Numbered from the stretch's first letter, positions 35,915 through 45,414 are shown. The stretch: DNA of 64,000 nt from Paraclostridium sordellii (GCF_000953675.1 NZ_LN679998.1:457911-521910); one strand, 5' to 3'. Made by a program: numbers and translations. Notes: generated by a model from the letters alone, not told the origin.

Positions 35915-36961
35915 ATGGAAATAATTAAAAAGCTTACAGATATGACTACATCAGGAGGATGAGCAGCTAAAATTGGGCCAGAGGTACTGGCTGGAGTATT
36001 AGCTCAACTACCTAAGAATACATCAGATAAAAAAGAAAATTTATTGGTAGGACTTGAAACATCAGATGATGCGGCAGTATATAAATTAAATGAGAATACA
36101 GCACTTATACAAACATTAGATTTTTTTACACCTATGATAGATGACCCATATATATTTGGTCAAATAGCAGCATCTAATTCATTATCAGATGTTTATGCCA
36201 TGGGAGGAAAGCCTTTGGTTGCTATGAATATAGTGTGCTTCCCAGCTTGTCATGATATGAATGTATTAGCAGAAATTTTAAAAGGTGGGATGGACAAAGT
36301 AAAAGAAAGTGGAGCCTTATTAGTAGGTGGACATACTGTTGATGATAAAGAACCTAAGTATGGTTTATCAGTTTCAGGAGTAGTTCATCCAGATAAAGTA
36401 TTATCTAATGCAACAGCTAAAGTAGGGGATAAACTGGTTATTACTAAACCAATAGGAGTTGGTATTTTAAATACAGCTATGAAGGAAGGTTTAGTTGATG
36501 AAGAAACTTCTAAAACTGTAGTTGACACTATGGTACATTTAAATAAATATGCAGCTATGAGTTTTGAAAATATAGATGTAAATTCAGTAACAGACATAAC
36601 TGGATTTGGGCTTTTAGGGCATGTACTTGAAATGGCAAAAGCATCGGATGTTAGTATTGAACTTGAAGCTAATGAAATTCCTGTATTAAATGGAGCAATT
36701 GAAATGGCTAAAATGGGAATAATACCAGCTGGTATGTATAGAAATAAACAGTATATATCTAAGGATGTATATTTAGAAAATATAGATGAATCTACAGAAG
36801 ATATACTATATGATCCTCAAACATCTGGAGGATTATTAGTATCCGTACCTGAAAAATTTGCTCAAATACTAGTAGAAGACATGAAAAAAAATGGTTCTAT
36901 AGAGGCAAAAATAATAGGAACTGTTATTGAAAAGAATAATCATTATATAACAGTTAAGTAA
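35915..36961 (+). CDS. selD: Selenide, water dikinase SelD with in-frame UGA (selenocysteine)
   Basis: Makes selenophosphate from selenide and ATP. ATG 35915 (behind GGAAGGAGA) opens a frame reading MTTSGG-U-AAKIGP, where TGA 35960-35962 is codon 16. This is the position of the catalytic Cys of E. coli SelD, with Lys three residues on. Translation continues without another stop to 36961, giving 348 residues, the normal length. A conventional ORF call would start at 36044 and lose 43 residues including the active site. selA and selB follow directly and a tRNA-Sec is nearby, so UGA decoding is expected. The C-terminal half shows ATP-grasp-independent AIRS/PurM-fold motifs. Confidence 0.96.
35965..36004 (+). 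promoter_or_regulatory. Candidate bacterial SECIS element in selD mRNA
   Basis: Directly after the UGA: outer arms AGCTAA (35965-35970) and TTAGCT (35999-36004), inner stem GCCAG (35977-35981) and CTGGC (35987-35991) with a five-base AGGTA apical loop. Bacterial SECIS hairpins lie in this location and bind SelB through the apical loop. Confidence 0.75.
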
Positions 36962-36988
36962 AAGACTTATAGGGGGAGTGTGGCTTTA

Positions 36989-38398
36989 ATGAACAAAAGA
37001 GAATTATTTGCTCAATTACCGTCAGTAGATGAAGTGTTAAATCAAGAAAAAATAATAGATGCTTTAAATGAATATCCAAGAAATATTTTACTTGAAGCTA
37101 TAAGAGAAGCTATAGAAGAAAAGCGAAGAGAAATAGTTGACCTAAATCAATGTGATTTTGATAAATTTGAGATATCAATAGAGAAAATAGTATTAAATGT
37201 TATAAATAAATGTAATATAAAATATTCATTATCTCTAAAAAAAGTTATAAATGGAACAGGTACAGTACTACATACAAATTTAGGGCGTTCACTTTTAAGT
37301 GAGAGTATAAAGGAAGAGCTTTGGGAAGCTGCATCTAGATACTCTAACTTAGAATATGATATAGATAAAGGTCAGAGAGGTTCTAGATATACACATCTTA
37401 CAGAAACTATAAAAAGATTAACAGGGGCTGAAGATGTTTTAGTTGTTAACAATAATGCAGCAGCTGTACTATTAGTTTTAAGTACTATGGCAAAAGGTGG
37501 AGAAGCTATAGTATCAAGAGGTGAACTAGTTGAAGTTGGAGGGTCTTTTAGAATACCAAGTATAATGTCATTAAGTGGAGCCGATTTAGTAGAAGTAGGT
37601 TCTACTAATAAAACTCATTTAAAAGATTATGAAGAATCTATAAATGAAGAAACGAAAGTATTAATGAAAGTTCATACAAGCAACTATAGAATACTTGGAT
37701 TTACACAAAGTGTAGAAGTTGATGAGTTATGTGAACTTGGGAAAAAGTATGACTTACCGGTTATAGAAGACTTAGGTAGTGGTGTATTTTTAGATGTTTC
37801 AAAATATGGTCTTAGCTATGAGCCTACAGTACTAGATTCTATAAATAAAGGTGCAGATATAGTTACTTTTAGTGGAGATAAAATGCTTGGAGGACCACAA
37901 GCTGGGATTATAGTTGGTAAAAAAGAATATATTGAAAAAATGAAGAAAAATCAACTCACAAGAGCCTTAAGAGTAGATAAGCTTACTATATGTGCTCTAG
38001 AAGCTACACTAAGAATGTATTTAGATGAAGAAAAGGCAAGAAAAGAAATTCCTACACTAAAAATGTTAACTTATTCAATGAAAGAATTAGAGGAAAAAGC
38101 AAATAAACTATACTCAAAGATAGAGTACTTAAATAAATATGCAGATATAAAAATAGCAAATGGATCATCTCAAGTTGGAGGGGGATCTATGCCTTTAGAG
38201 TTAATAGACTCTAAGGTAATTACCATAACTCCAAATGAAATTAATGTAGCCATGTTAGAGAAAAAGTTGAGATTAGGGGATGCTCATATAATAGCTAGGG
38301 TATATGATGATAAGTACGTATTAGATGCTAGAACTATATTTGAAGATGAGTTTGAAATAATTAAGGAAGAATTAGAAAAAGCTTTAATAGGAGGGTAA
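36989..38398 (+). CDS. selA: L-seryl-tRNA(Sec) selenium transferase SelA
   Basis: PLP enzyme that converts Ser-tRNA-Sec to Sec-tRNA-Sec using selenophosphate. PLP Lys K298 in [13 protein letters not shown]; substrate loop region [15 protein letters not shown]. 469 residues, normal. ATG 36989 is preferred because AGGGGGAG lies 10 bases upstream; GTG at 36980 in the same frame is too close to it. Starts 27 bp after selD and is followed by selB three bases after the stop, so the three form an operon. Confidence 0.97.
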   Translation: MNKRELFAQLPSVDEVLNQEKIIDALNEYPRNILLEAIREAIEEKRREIVDLNQCDFDKFEISIEKIVLNVINKCNIKYSLSLKKVINGTGTVLHTNLGRSLLSESIKEELWEAASRYSNLEYDIDKGQRGSRYTHLTETIKRLTGAEDVLVVNNNAAAVLLVLSTMAKGGEAIVSRGELVEVGGSFRIPSIMSLSGADLVEVGSTNKTHLKDYEESINEETKVLMKVHTSNYRILGFTQSVEVDELCELGKKYDLPVIEDLGSGVFLDVSKYGLSYEPTVLDSINKGADIVTFSGDKMLGGPQAGIIVGKKEYIEKMKKNQLTRALRVDKLTICALEATLRMYLDEEKARKEIPTLKMLTYSMKELEEKANKLYSKIEYLNKYADIKIANGSSQVGGGSMPLELIDSKVITITPNEINVAMLEKKLRLGDAHIIARVYDDKYVLDARTIFEDEFEIIKEELEKALIGG

Positions 38399-38400
38399 AT

Positions 38401-40284
38401 ATGAAAAACGTAATAATAGGTACAGCAGGACATATAGACCATGGAAAAACAACTCTTATAAAAGCTCTTACAGGGAGAGAAACTGATACATTAGCTGAAG
38501 AAAAGAAAAGAGGTATTTCTATAAATCTAGGATTTACTTATTTTGATCTACCGAGCAATAAAAGAGCAGGTATAGTTGATGTACCAGGGCATGAAAAATT
38601 TATAAAAAATATGCTTGCAGGGGCATCAGGTTTAGATATGGTTTTACTAGTTGTAGCAGCTGATGAAGGGGTTATGCCACAGACTGTAGAGCACATGGAT
38701 ATATTAACATTTTTAAATATTAAAAATGGTATGATTGTATTAACTAAAAGTGATACAGTAGATGAAGAATTTAGAGAGTTAGTGAAAGATGATATACGTG
38801 AAAAAATTCAAGGAACTTTTCTAGAAGATGCTGAAATAATAGAAGTTGATTCTATATCAAAGCGTGGTATGAATGAACTTATAAATAAGATAGATAAAAT
38901 GACTGATGAAATAGAAGATAAAAATTTAGAAGCTCCAGCAAGACTTAATATTGATAGGGTATTTTCTATAAAAGGATTTGGAACTGTTGTAACAGGTACT
39001 TTGATAGAAGGTAAGATAAGTATAGATGATGATTTAGTAGTATATCCAAAAGAACTTAAAACAAAGATAAGAAGTATACAAGTCCATGGAGAAAGTGTAG
39101 AGACTGCATATGCAGGCCAAAGAACAGCTATAAATATATCTAATGTAAAAGTTGAAGAGATTCAAAGAGGTGATGTGTTAGCATCTGCACATTCTTTAGA
39201 AGAAGCTATGATGATAGATGTTAGACTAAGTATAGTAAAACACACAAATCAAGGGCTTAAGCATTGGGATAGATTGAGACTTTATCATGGGACAAGAGAG
39301 ATTCTTTGTAGAGCAGTTCCTTTAGAAGTGGAAGAAATAAAGCCTGGAGAAAGTGGGCTAGTGCAACTTAGACTAGAAGAGAGTATAGTTGCTAAAAAAG
39401 GTGATAAATTTGTTGTTAGAAGATATTCGCCTATGGAAACTATAGGTGGAGGAATAGTAATAGATACTAATCCAAGAAAACATAAGAGATTTGATCAAAC
39501 TGTTATAGATGCTTTAAAAATAAAAGAAAAAGGTGAACTTACAGATATATTAGAAGCTTACCTTAAAAATAATTCTAGAAGCTATCCAAATATTAAAGAA
39601 ATAATGAGTTATAGTGGAGAAAGTGAAGAGAATATAAAGAAAGCCTTAGAAAAGCTTGTAGAAGAAGGTAAAGTTGTATGTATTAATAATATGTACATGC
39701 ACAGAAATCAATATAATAAACTAAAGGAAAATACAGAAGAGGAACTTAATACATACCATAAGAAATTTAGACTTAGAAAAGGTATGTTAAAAGAAGAAGT
39801 AAGGTCTAAAATAGAAAGTAAGTTTAAAACAAGAGAGTTTGATATTTTATTAGATATGTTTACAAATGATGAACTTATAAAAGTAGATGGAAATACAGTA
39901 TCATTAAAAGACTTTAATGTAGTATTAAATGAAAAACAATTAAAAATAAAAGATGAAATTGAAAAAACATTATTAAATTCGGGGCTTAATAATATCTTAA
40001 CTATTGAAGATATAACAAATAATAAAAAAGAATATGAAGAAGTTTTAGAATCCTTATTAGGAAATACAGTTTTAAGACTTGAAGATAATTATATAATGTC
40101 TTCTAAAATTTATGAAGATGCTAAATCTAGATTAATTAAATATCTAGAGGAAAATAAAGAAATAACTTTAGGAGATTATAGAGATCTAGTTAACTCAAGT
40201 AGAAAAAATTGTATGATAATCCTTGAAGATTTTGATAGAAATAAAATAACAAAGAGAATAGAAAACAAAAGAGTATTATTTTAA
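38401..40284 (+). CDS. selB: Selenocysteine-specific elongation factor SelB
   Basis: Delivers Sec-tRNA-Sec to UGA codons with a SECIS hairpin. EF-Tu-like GTPase part: G1 GHIDHGKT (10-17), G3 DVPGHEKF, G4 TKSD; then beta-barrel domains and four C-terminal winged helices that bind the SECIS RNA (from about residue 370). 627 residues, normal. The ATG begins two bases after the selA stop, with its ribosome binding site (GGAGGG) inside the selA end. Confidence 0.97.
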   Translation: MKNVIIGTAGHIDHGKTTLIKALTGRETDTLAEEKKRGISINLGFTYFDLPSNKRAGIVDVPGHEKFIKNMLAGASGLDMVLLVVAADEGVMPQTVEHMDILTFLNIKNGMIVLTKSDTVDEEFRELVKDDIREKIQGTFLEDAEIIEVDSISKRGMNELINKIDKMTDEIEDKNLEAPARLNIDRVFSIKGFGTVVTGTLIEGKISIDDDLVVYPKELKTKIRSIQVHGESVETAYAGQRTAINISNVKVEEIQRGDVLASAHSLEEAMMIDVRLSIVKHTNQGLKHWDRLRLYHGTREILCRAVPLEVEEIKPGESGLVQLRLEESIVAKKGDKFVVRRYSPMETIGGGIVIDTNPRKHKRFDQTVIDALKIKEKGELTDILEAYLKNNSRSYPNIKEIMSYSGESEENIKKALEKLVEEGKVVCINNMYMHRNQYNKLKENTEEELNTYHKKFRLRKGMLKEEVRSKIESKFKTREFDILLDMFTNDELIKVDGNTVSLKDFNVVLNEKQLKIKDEIEKTLLNSGLNNILTIEDITNNKKEYEEVLESLLGNTVLRLEDNYIMSSKIYEDAKSRLIKYLEENKEITLGDYRDLVNSSRKNCMIILEDFDRNKITKRIENKRVLF

Positions 40285-40289
40285 TTAGA

Positions 40290-40322
40290 AAAAAGGTGTA
40301 TAGATATCTATACACCTCTTTA
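40290..40322. terminator. Bidirectional terminator between selB and apbE
   Basis: AGGTGTATAGAT directly followed by ATCTATACACCT, flanked by A-rich and T-rich runs; serves the convergent selB and apbE. Confidence 0.85.
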
Positions 40323-40325
40323 TTT

Positions 40326-41372
40326 TTAATTTTTTATAGTAAAGTTTGAGTCTATAAGTTTAAAAGAATCTTTTAACCCTGGAGTTAAATATATTTCTTT
40401 ATTCTTAGTAATAAAAATAGCTTCTGTATTAGGAAGAGACTCTATCAACTTAAGACCTTCTTTTGTACCAAGTGAAAAAGCTGTTGTTGAAAGTGCATCG
40501 CAATTCATTGAGTTATTTGAAATTATTGTTACACTGCTAAGTTCATTTTCTACAGGATAGCCTGTTTTAGGGCTTAGAATATGATGATATATTTTTCCGT
40601 CTTTTTCTATATATCTTTCGTATATTCCAGATGTAACTATTGAATTATTTGTTGTAGCTAAGCTTCCTATTGAATTACCTCTAGATTTTGTTGGGTCTTG
40701 AATTCCAATATTAAACTTATTTTTAGCATCTTTTGTTCCTAATGTATAGATATTACCGCCAAGATTTACTATTGCACCTTCTAGTTTTTGAGTTTCTAGA
40801 TATGATATAACTTTATCAGCGGCATATCCCTTTGCAATACCACCTAAATCTATTTTTGATCCTTTATGTTTTAACATAACACTATTATTTTTTTCATCTA
40901 ACAATATATTTTTATAGTTTATTGTAGGTAAAACTGAATTAATTTCTTCTTGAGAAGGAACCCTTGCTTTATCATTTCCTATATTCCATAATTGAACTAA
41001 TGAACCTATAGATACATCGAAACTTCCGTGAGATAAATCTGAAAAATGAAGTGAAGTTTTGATTACATTGAATGTATCTTTTGAAACTTTCGTAAAAGAT
41101 TTACCTGCATTTTTATTAATTTTAGAGATATCGCTAGATACTGTAGATGGATTCATTTTATTGTCTACATCTTTTACTATATCTTCGCATTTAGATAATA
41201 CTTTATTTGCTTTTTTTTCATCTAATTTAGTATATAAGGTTACTTCGTTTACAGTACCGAGATAGTACATAGTTTTAGAATATGTATTTATTTTTCTATT
41301 AATTATGAAAAAGGTAGATATAACTATTAAAGCTATAATAGCTATAGAAAATTTAAGTTTTTTATTTTTCAT
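40326..41372 (-). CDS. apbE: FAD:protein FMN transferase (ApbE)
   Basis: Attaches FMN covalently to Thr of target proteins such as RnfG/NqrC-type subunits, outside the membrane. 348 residues with an N-terminal hydrophobic anchor (about 8-25, no lipobox Cys). Family motifs: DLGGIAKGYAADKV, the NLGGNIYTLG region, and the metal-binding DALSTTAFSLG. Start ATG behind AAAGGGGA on the minus strand. No flavinylation target gene is in the window. Divergent from a NusG domain II protein 61 bp away. Confidence 0.94.
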   Translation of the reverse strand: MKNKKLKFSIAIIALIVISTFFIINRKINTYSKTMYYLGTVNEVTLYTKLDEKKANKVLSKCEDIVKDVDNKMNPSTVSSDISKINKNAGKSFTKVSKDTFNVIKTSLHFSDLSHGSFDVSIGSLVQLWNIGNDKARVPSQEEINSVLPTINYKNILLDEKNNSVMLKHKGSKIDLGGIAKGYAADKVISYLETQKLEGAIVNLGGNIYTLGTKDAKNKFNIGIQDPTKSRGNSIGSLATTNNSIVTSGIYERYIEKDGKIYHHILSPKTGYPVENELSSVTIISNNSMNCDALSTTAFSLGTKEGLKLIESLPNTEAIFITKNKEIYLTPGLKDSFKLIDSNFTIKN

Positions 41373-41433
41373 GGTGTGTCCCCTTTATATTTATGATATA
41401 TTTAATTATATTATATATGCTAGGAGGAGAAAA

Positions 41434-41796
41434 ATGAAGAAAAACGATTTTTTTCTTATTTTAGTTATTGCTATAGTTGTAGGCTTATTCTTTACTTTTA
41501 ATCACTTTAAAAATAATAAAGGTGATAAAGTTGTTATATATGTAGATAATAAAGTTTATAAAGAGGTTCCTCTTAACAAAAGTGAGGAATTAACTATAAA
41601 AACTAAAAGTGGCTACAATAAAGTTAAAGTACATGATGGAGGAGTTGAAATTGAAGATGCTTCGTGTCCAGATAAAGTATGTGTAAAAACTGGATTTATA
41701 AAAAAATCAAACAAAAATATAGTTTGTATACCTAATAAGGTTAGTATAAAGATAGTTAGTAATGAAAAAAATGATATAGATGTAATATCGAATTAA
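41434..41796 (+). CDS. NusG domain II-containing membrane-anchored protein
   Basis: 120 residues: N-terminal membrane anchor (about 5-24), then a NusG domain II fold ([15 protein letters not shown], followed by CPDKVC and a late Cys in NIVCIPNKV). Despite the name it is not a NusG; such proteins face outward and are often found near apbE and Rnf or Gx-transporter genes in Firmicutes. Here apbE is its divergent neighbour. ATG 41434 follows TAGGAGGAG; an upstream in-frame reading from 41305 overlaps apbE and is rejected. Function unknown. Confidence 0.85.
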   Translation: MKKNDFFLILVIAIVVGLFFTFNHFKNNKGDKVVIYVDNKVYKEVPLNKSEELTIKTKSGYNKVKVHDGGVEIEDASCPDKVCVKTGFIKKSNKNIVCIPNKVSIKIVSNEKNDIDVISN

Positions 41797-41810
41797 GAGA
41801 AGGTGATTAT

Positions 41811-42485
41811 ATGATTAATATAGGAAATGATTGGGATGAATTGTTAAAAGGAGAATTTGAAAAGCCTTATTACTTAGAGTTAAGAGAGTTCTTGAAAAAT
41901 GAATATAGTACAAAGATTATATATCCAAATATGTATGATATTTTTAATGCATTAAAATATACTTCATACAAAGATACTAAAGTCTTGATATTAGGTCAAG
42001 ATCCTTATCATGGAGAAAATCAAGCTCATGGACTTGCTTTTTCAGTAAAACCTGGAGTTAAGACACCTCCATCTTTACTTAATATGTATAAGGAATTAAA
42101 TTCAGAGTATGGATGTTTCATACCTAATAATGGATTTTTAGTACCATGGACTGAACAAGGAGTACTTTTACTAAATACAGCTCTTACAGTTAGAGCACAT
42201 GAAGCTAATTCTCATAAGGGTAAAGGATGGGAAGTTTTTACTGATAACATAATAAAACTATTAAATGAAAGACACGATCCAGTTATATTTGTTCTTTGGG
42301 GAAACAATGCAAGAAGCAAGAAAAAGCTAATTGATACTCAGAAACATTATATTATTGAATCTGCTCATCCAAGTCCATTATCAGCAAGTAGAGGTTTTTT
42401 TGGGTCTAAGCCATTTTCAAAAATTAATAAAATTCTAATTAGTCTTGGAAAAACACCTATAGATTGGCAGATACCTAATATATAA
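41811..42485 (+). CDS. ung: Uracil-DNA glycosylase (family 1)
   Basis: Excises uracil from DNA to start base excision repair. Catalytic water-activating Asp D64 in [13 protein letters not shown], the uracil-binding [10 protein letters not shown] segment, and the His/Leu loop [12 protein letters not shown]. 224 residues, normal. ATG behind AGAAGGTGA, 14 bp after the NusG-II gene. A hairpin follows. Confidence 0.97.
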   Translation: MINIGNDWDELLKGEFEKPYYLELREFLKNEYSTKIIYPNMYDIFNALKYTSYKDTKVLILGQDPYHGENQAHGLAFSVKPGVKTPPSLLNMYKELNSEYGCFIPNNGFLVPWTEQGVLLLNTALTVRAHEANSHKGKGWEVFTDNIIKLLNERHDPVIFVLWGNNARSKKKLIDTQKHYIIESAHPSPLSASRGFFGSKPFSKINKILISLGKTPIDWQIPNI

Positions 42486-42515
42486 TAGCTTATGGATAAA
42501 TCCATAAGCTATTAT
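42482..42515 (+). terminator. Hairpin after ung
   Basis: A 15-bp stem, ATAATAGCTTATGGA with TCCATAAGCTATTAT, four-base loop. There is no clear T run, so termination may be partial. Confidence 0.6.
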
Positions 42516-42679
42516 ATATTAATAATTTTATAGTGAGTAGGTGGCAAAAATTTTGGGATAAAATATTTTTGAGGCATAACTTAAAATTTAAAGTAAAAAT
42601 ATGAAAATGTTTGCTAAAAATAGTTGAAAAAATTTTTTTGCTATGATATTATAAATATGCAAGTGAGAAAACACCCCAT

Positions 42680-42776
42680 GGGGGTGGATGGGTGCTGGTG
42701 TGCCCTCTAGTCTTCAAAACTAGTATGAGGAGTTAAGAGCTTCTTGGGTGGGTTCGATTCCCACGCACTCCCGCCA
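42680..42776 (+). tRNA. selC: tRNA-Sec (anticodon TCA), selC
   Basis: 97-nt gene with encoded CCA. The anticodon arm CTAGT-CTTCAAA-ACTAG gives anticodon TCA at 42714-42716, which reads UGA. Features of tRNA-Sec: six-bp D stem GGGTGC/GTGCCC with a four-base loop, long variable arm (about 22 nt), five-bp T stem GTGGG/CCCAC with loop TTCGATT, and an eight-position acceptor stem GGGGGTGG with GCACTCCC, discriminator G. Seven of the eight acceptor positions pair (one G-U); the innermost is G opposite G. Completes the Sec pathway with selD-selA-selB upstream. Confidence 0.94.
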
Positions 42777-42782
42777 GTAAAT

Positions 42783-42820
42783 AAAAAGTAACTTCAAATT
42801 TGAAGTTACTTTTTTATTTT
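42783..42820. terminator. Bidirectional terminator after selC
   Basis: Perfect 32-bp palindrome: AAAAAGTAACTTCAAA then its complement, with T runs on both strands. It ends selC and the convergent hypothetical gene (stop at 42814, minus). Confidence 0.92.
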
Positions 42821-43539
42821 ATAAGGTTATTATTTTTATTTATTATAAATTGATTTAAACTATCATCCCAAATGTACAATTCTTTTGAAACTTCTTTTGG
42901 TAAATCACTATTGTAATTTGATGTAGTGCATACATAAAGAATTTTAGGCGGAATATCATCTAAAAAATCCATTGTTGCAGATAATGTGTTTTTATTATCA
43001 CTTTCAAAATTTTCTAATTCTATATATAAATCTTTTTTTAATTTTGATTCATATGTAAATTTATCTTTATAAAAAATTTCTATAAATTTTTTATGGTTTA
43101 AATAATTGTCCTTATTTTCTAAATTTTGTTCAATAACTAGGAAATCTTTATAAAAATAAAAATTATCAACTTTTTCTAAATTATCCACTATACAATCAAA
43201 AGAGTATGTAGAATCTTTATTTTTTTTGTAAAAGGCTATAAAACATTTATTTTGAGGTAATGTTATAGTAAAGGCCGTAAAGTTATTTGAATCATTTTCA
43301 ATAGTTTTATGTATTTCAAGTTGCATATAATCTATATATTTTATAAAATCTTCTTTATGAGTATCTTTTAAAATTTGAACAATTAAATTATAATTATCAT
43401 TACCATTACTAGATATGGCTTCCAATATAGAGGATTCTTCGATGTTTCCATTATAGGAATTTATATCTACTATTAATAAGAAAGAAACAATTATATTTAC
43501 AATTAGAATATAAAATAGAAAATTTATTAATTTATTCAA
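42814..43539 (-). CDS. Hypothetical membrane-anchored protein (TTG start)
   Basis: I do not recognise this family. 241 residues: a single N-terminal hydrophobic segment (about 5-25) followed by a Lys/Asp/Asn-rich, probably extracytoplasmic domain of mixed helix and strand, with no Cys pair or catalytic motif that stands out. The start is TTG at 43539 behind GGGGTGAT; a nearby ATG is closed after two codons. Composition is as AT-rich as its neighbours. It sits alone between selC and tcdA, in the opposite direction to both. Real-gene status is likely, since the frame is long and has a ribosome binding site. Confidence 0.65.
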   Translation of the reverse strand: MNKLINFLFYILIVNIIVSFLLIVDINSYNGNIEESSILEAISSNGNDNYNLIVQILKDTHKEDFIKYIDYMQLEIHKTIENDSNNFTAFTITLPQNKCFIAFYKKNKDSTYSFDCIVDNLEKVDNFYFYKDFLVIEQNLENKDNYLNHKKFIEIFYKDKFTYESKLKKDLYIELENFESDNKNTLSATMDFLDDIPPKILYVCTTSNYNSDLPKEVSKELYIWDDSLNQFIINKNNNLIK

Positions 43540-43618
43540 AGCATCACCCCTATCTATAAACTAATATTAAATTATATTCTTATAGATAAAAAAAATTACA
43601 TAAGGAGAAACAGTCATT

Positions 43619-44323
43619 ATGGAGAAAAACTTTAAAACGAGAACGAGTCTTATAATAGGACAAGAAGGATTAGAAAAGTTAAAAAACTCAAATGTTATAG
43701 TATTTGGAGTAGGAGGAGTAGGAAGCTTTGCAGCTGAGGCTATAGCTAGAGCTGGAGTTGGAAAGATGACTATAGTTGATTTTGATGATGTTGATATAAC
43801 TAACATAAATAGACAACTACCGGCACTACATTCAACTATTGGAAGAAATAAAGTTGATGTTATGAAAGAAAGAATATTAGATATAAATCCAGATATAGAT
43901 ATAAAGGCTATTGTGGCTAAGTATAGTGCAAAAAATAGTGATGAACTTTTATGTGAAGACTATGATTACGTTATAGATGCAATAGATATGGTTACATCTA
44001 AAATACATTTAATAGAAAGTTGCGTTAAGAAAAATTTAAAGATTGTAAGTTCAATGGGTATGGGTAATAAATTAGACCCTACTAAGATTGTTGTTACAGA
44101 TATTTATAAAACTCAAATGTGCCCACTTGCTAAAGTTATGAGAAAAGAGCTAAGAGATAGAAAGATAAAAAAATTAAAAGTGGTTTATTCAACAGAACAA
44201 CCAGTTGAGCTAAAAGAAAAGATAATGAATGGGAAAAAAGTAACTCCTGGAAGTATATCTTTTGTGCCTTCAGTTGGAGGACTTACTATAGCTTCGGTAG
44301 TAGTTAACGATTTAATAAAATAA
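43619..44323 (+). CDS. tcdA: tRNA threonylcarbamoyladenosine dehydratase (TcdA, ThiF/E1-like)
   Basis: E1-like ATP-dependent enzyme that cyclises t6A37 of tRNAs to ct6A. Nucleotide-binding motif GVGGVGSFAAEAIARAG (residues about 29-45), followed by DFDDVDITNINRQL, which carries the conserved E1-family Asp and Arg; DAIDMVTSKIHLI is the adenylation-site helix. 234 residues, shorter than E. coli TcdA (268) but typical of Firmicute homologues. ATG behind TAAGGAGA. Confidence 0.9.
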   Translation: MEKNFKTRTSLIIGQEGLEKLKNSNVIVFGVGGVGSFAAEAIARAGVGKMTIVDFDDVDITNINRQLPALHSTIGRNKVDVMKERILDINPDIDIKAIVAKYSAKNSDELLCEDYDYVIDAIDMVTSKIHLIESCVKKNLKIVSSMGMGNKLDPTKIVVTDIYKTQMCPLAKVMRKELRDRKIKKLKVVYSTEQPVELKEKIMNGKKVTPGSISFVPSVGGLTIASVVVNDLIK

Positions 44324-44326
44324 ACA

Positions 44327-44401
44327 AAAAAGCATCTCTAATAGTATAGCAAAGTGAAAAGATATACTTTATCATCGAGCTAGTTTTAGAAGATGCTTTT
44401 T
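44327..44401. terminator. Long structured terminator between tcdA and the MBL gene
   Basis: Base stem AAAAAGCATCT (44327-44337) with AGATGCTTTTT (44391-44401), enclosing a 53-base region with its own AAAGT/ACTTT hairpin. Usable by the two convergent genes. Confidence 0.65.
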
Positions 44402-44416
44402 ATTTAATTTTTTGAA

Positions 44417-45241
44417 TTAATCTGGAGGAGAAGTTGTAGTTATTGTATTTCCGTCGCTATAAAAAGATATATGACCTTGTTTGTCAGTTCTATAGACTTT
44501 TGTATTAATTTGGGCTAATCTTAATAATGTGTCTTTATGAGGATGTCCATATGCGTTGTCATATCCACAAGATATTGCAGCTACATCTGGAGTTGTTGAT
44601 TTTAAAAATTCTTCAGTCGAGGAGTTTTTACTTCCGTGATGAGCTACTTTTAAAAAATCTATATCATTTAGATTAAAATTGTTTATCATTTCAATTTCAT
44701 TTTCTTTTGTAGCATCTCCAGTAAATAAAAATGATTTATTTTTGTAGTCTAATTTAAAAACTATAGAGTTTGAGTTGCTATCTTCGTGGGTATAAGAAGG
44801 ATTTAGAATGGTTAATTTTAAATTATCCTCTAAATTTATGATATCACCTTTAGATAAGTATTGAGGTTTTATGTTTTTCTTATTACAAGCTTGTATTAAA
44901 TTATAGTAAGAATCATTATTAGTATTTTTATTTGGAAGGTAAAGTTTTGAAACTTTAAACTTGTTTATTACATTATCTAAACTTCCTATATGATCAGTAT
45001 CTGGATGTGTAGCTATTACTAAATCTAAGTTCTTTGCCTTTTTAGCTTTAATAAATTTACTTATAATAAGAGAACTATCTTCATTACCGCCATCTACTAA
45101 TATATTTGTGTTTTTTGGTGTTTGTATTAAAATACTATCACCTTGACCTACATCTATAATATGAATAGATAATAGATCTTTTTTGCCACAACCTACTAAA
45201 AGTGTTATTATAATAAATATTAAAAACGTGATTTTTTTCAT
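44417..45241 (-). CDS. Lipoprotein metallo-beta-lactamase, ComEC C-terminal-like
   Basis: 274 residues with a lipoprotein signal (LLVGC, lipid Cys C18) and an MBL fold. Metal motif H79-P-D-T-D-H84, then LFTGDATKENE and VAHHGSKNSS. This combination (IHIIDVGQGDSILIQTP start, HHGS motif) is that of the MBL domain at the C-terminus of ComEC/Rec2, and of free-standing relatives. The ComEC homologue at 48742 lacks that domain, so this protein could supply it in trans outside the cell. Known relatives include nucleases and phosphodiesterases; the substrate here is unknown. ATG behind TTGGAGTG. Confidence 0.85.
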   Translation of the reverse strand: MKKITFLIFIIITLLVGCGKKDLLSIHIIDVGQGDSILIQTPKNTNILVDGGNEDSSLIISKFIKAKKAKNLDLVIATHPDTDHIGSLDNVINKFKVSKLYLPNKNTNNDSYYNLIQACNKKNIKPQYLSKGDIINLEDNLKLTILNPSYTHEDSNSNSIVFKLDYKNKSFLFTGDATKENEIEMINNFNLNDIDFLKVAHHGSKNSSTEEFLKSTTPDVAAISCGYDNAYGHPHKDTLLRLAQINTKVYRTDKQGHISFYSDGNTITTTSPPD

Positions 45242-45414
45242 TTTTCACTCCAATCATTACCTGTTTATATTGACTATTTAAAGACAATATTAAAGAGTAT
45301 AATAAATTATTTAATATTTTAGACTATTATTTGAAAGTTAATTCAAAATATTTAAAGATGATTAATTAAGATGAAAAATGTAATATATAAAAAGTATCAA
45401 AAGGAGAGTTAGTT

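Noticed and set aside
35915-36044. Reading the selD 5' region as a frameshifted or nonsense pseudogene
   Set aside because: The stop is UGA exactly at the catalytic Cys/Sec position, the frame is intact on both sides, and selA, selB and tRNA-Sec are adjacent. Sec is the better explanation.
41305-41433. N-terminal extension of the NusG-II protein
   Set aside because: It overlaps apbE on the other strand, while ATG 41434 has TAGGAGGAG upstream and gives a normal anchor.
42660-42679. Attachment site or integrated element next to tRNA-Sec
   Set aside because: No duplicated tRNA 3' end, integrase or phage gene is seen within the window.
44417-45241. Calling the MBL lipoprotein a beta-lactam resistance enzyme
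   Set aside because: Its motifs (VGQGDS, HPDTDH, HHGS) are those of the ComEC-type group, not of class B beta-lactamases.
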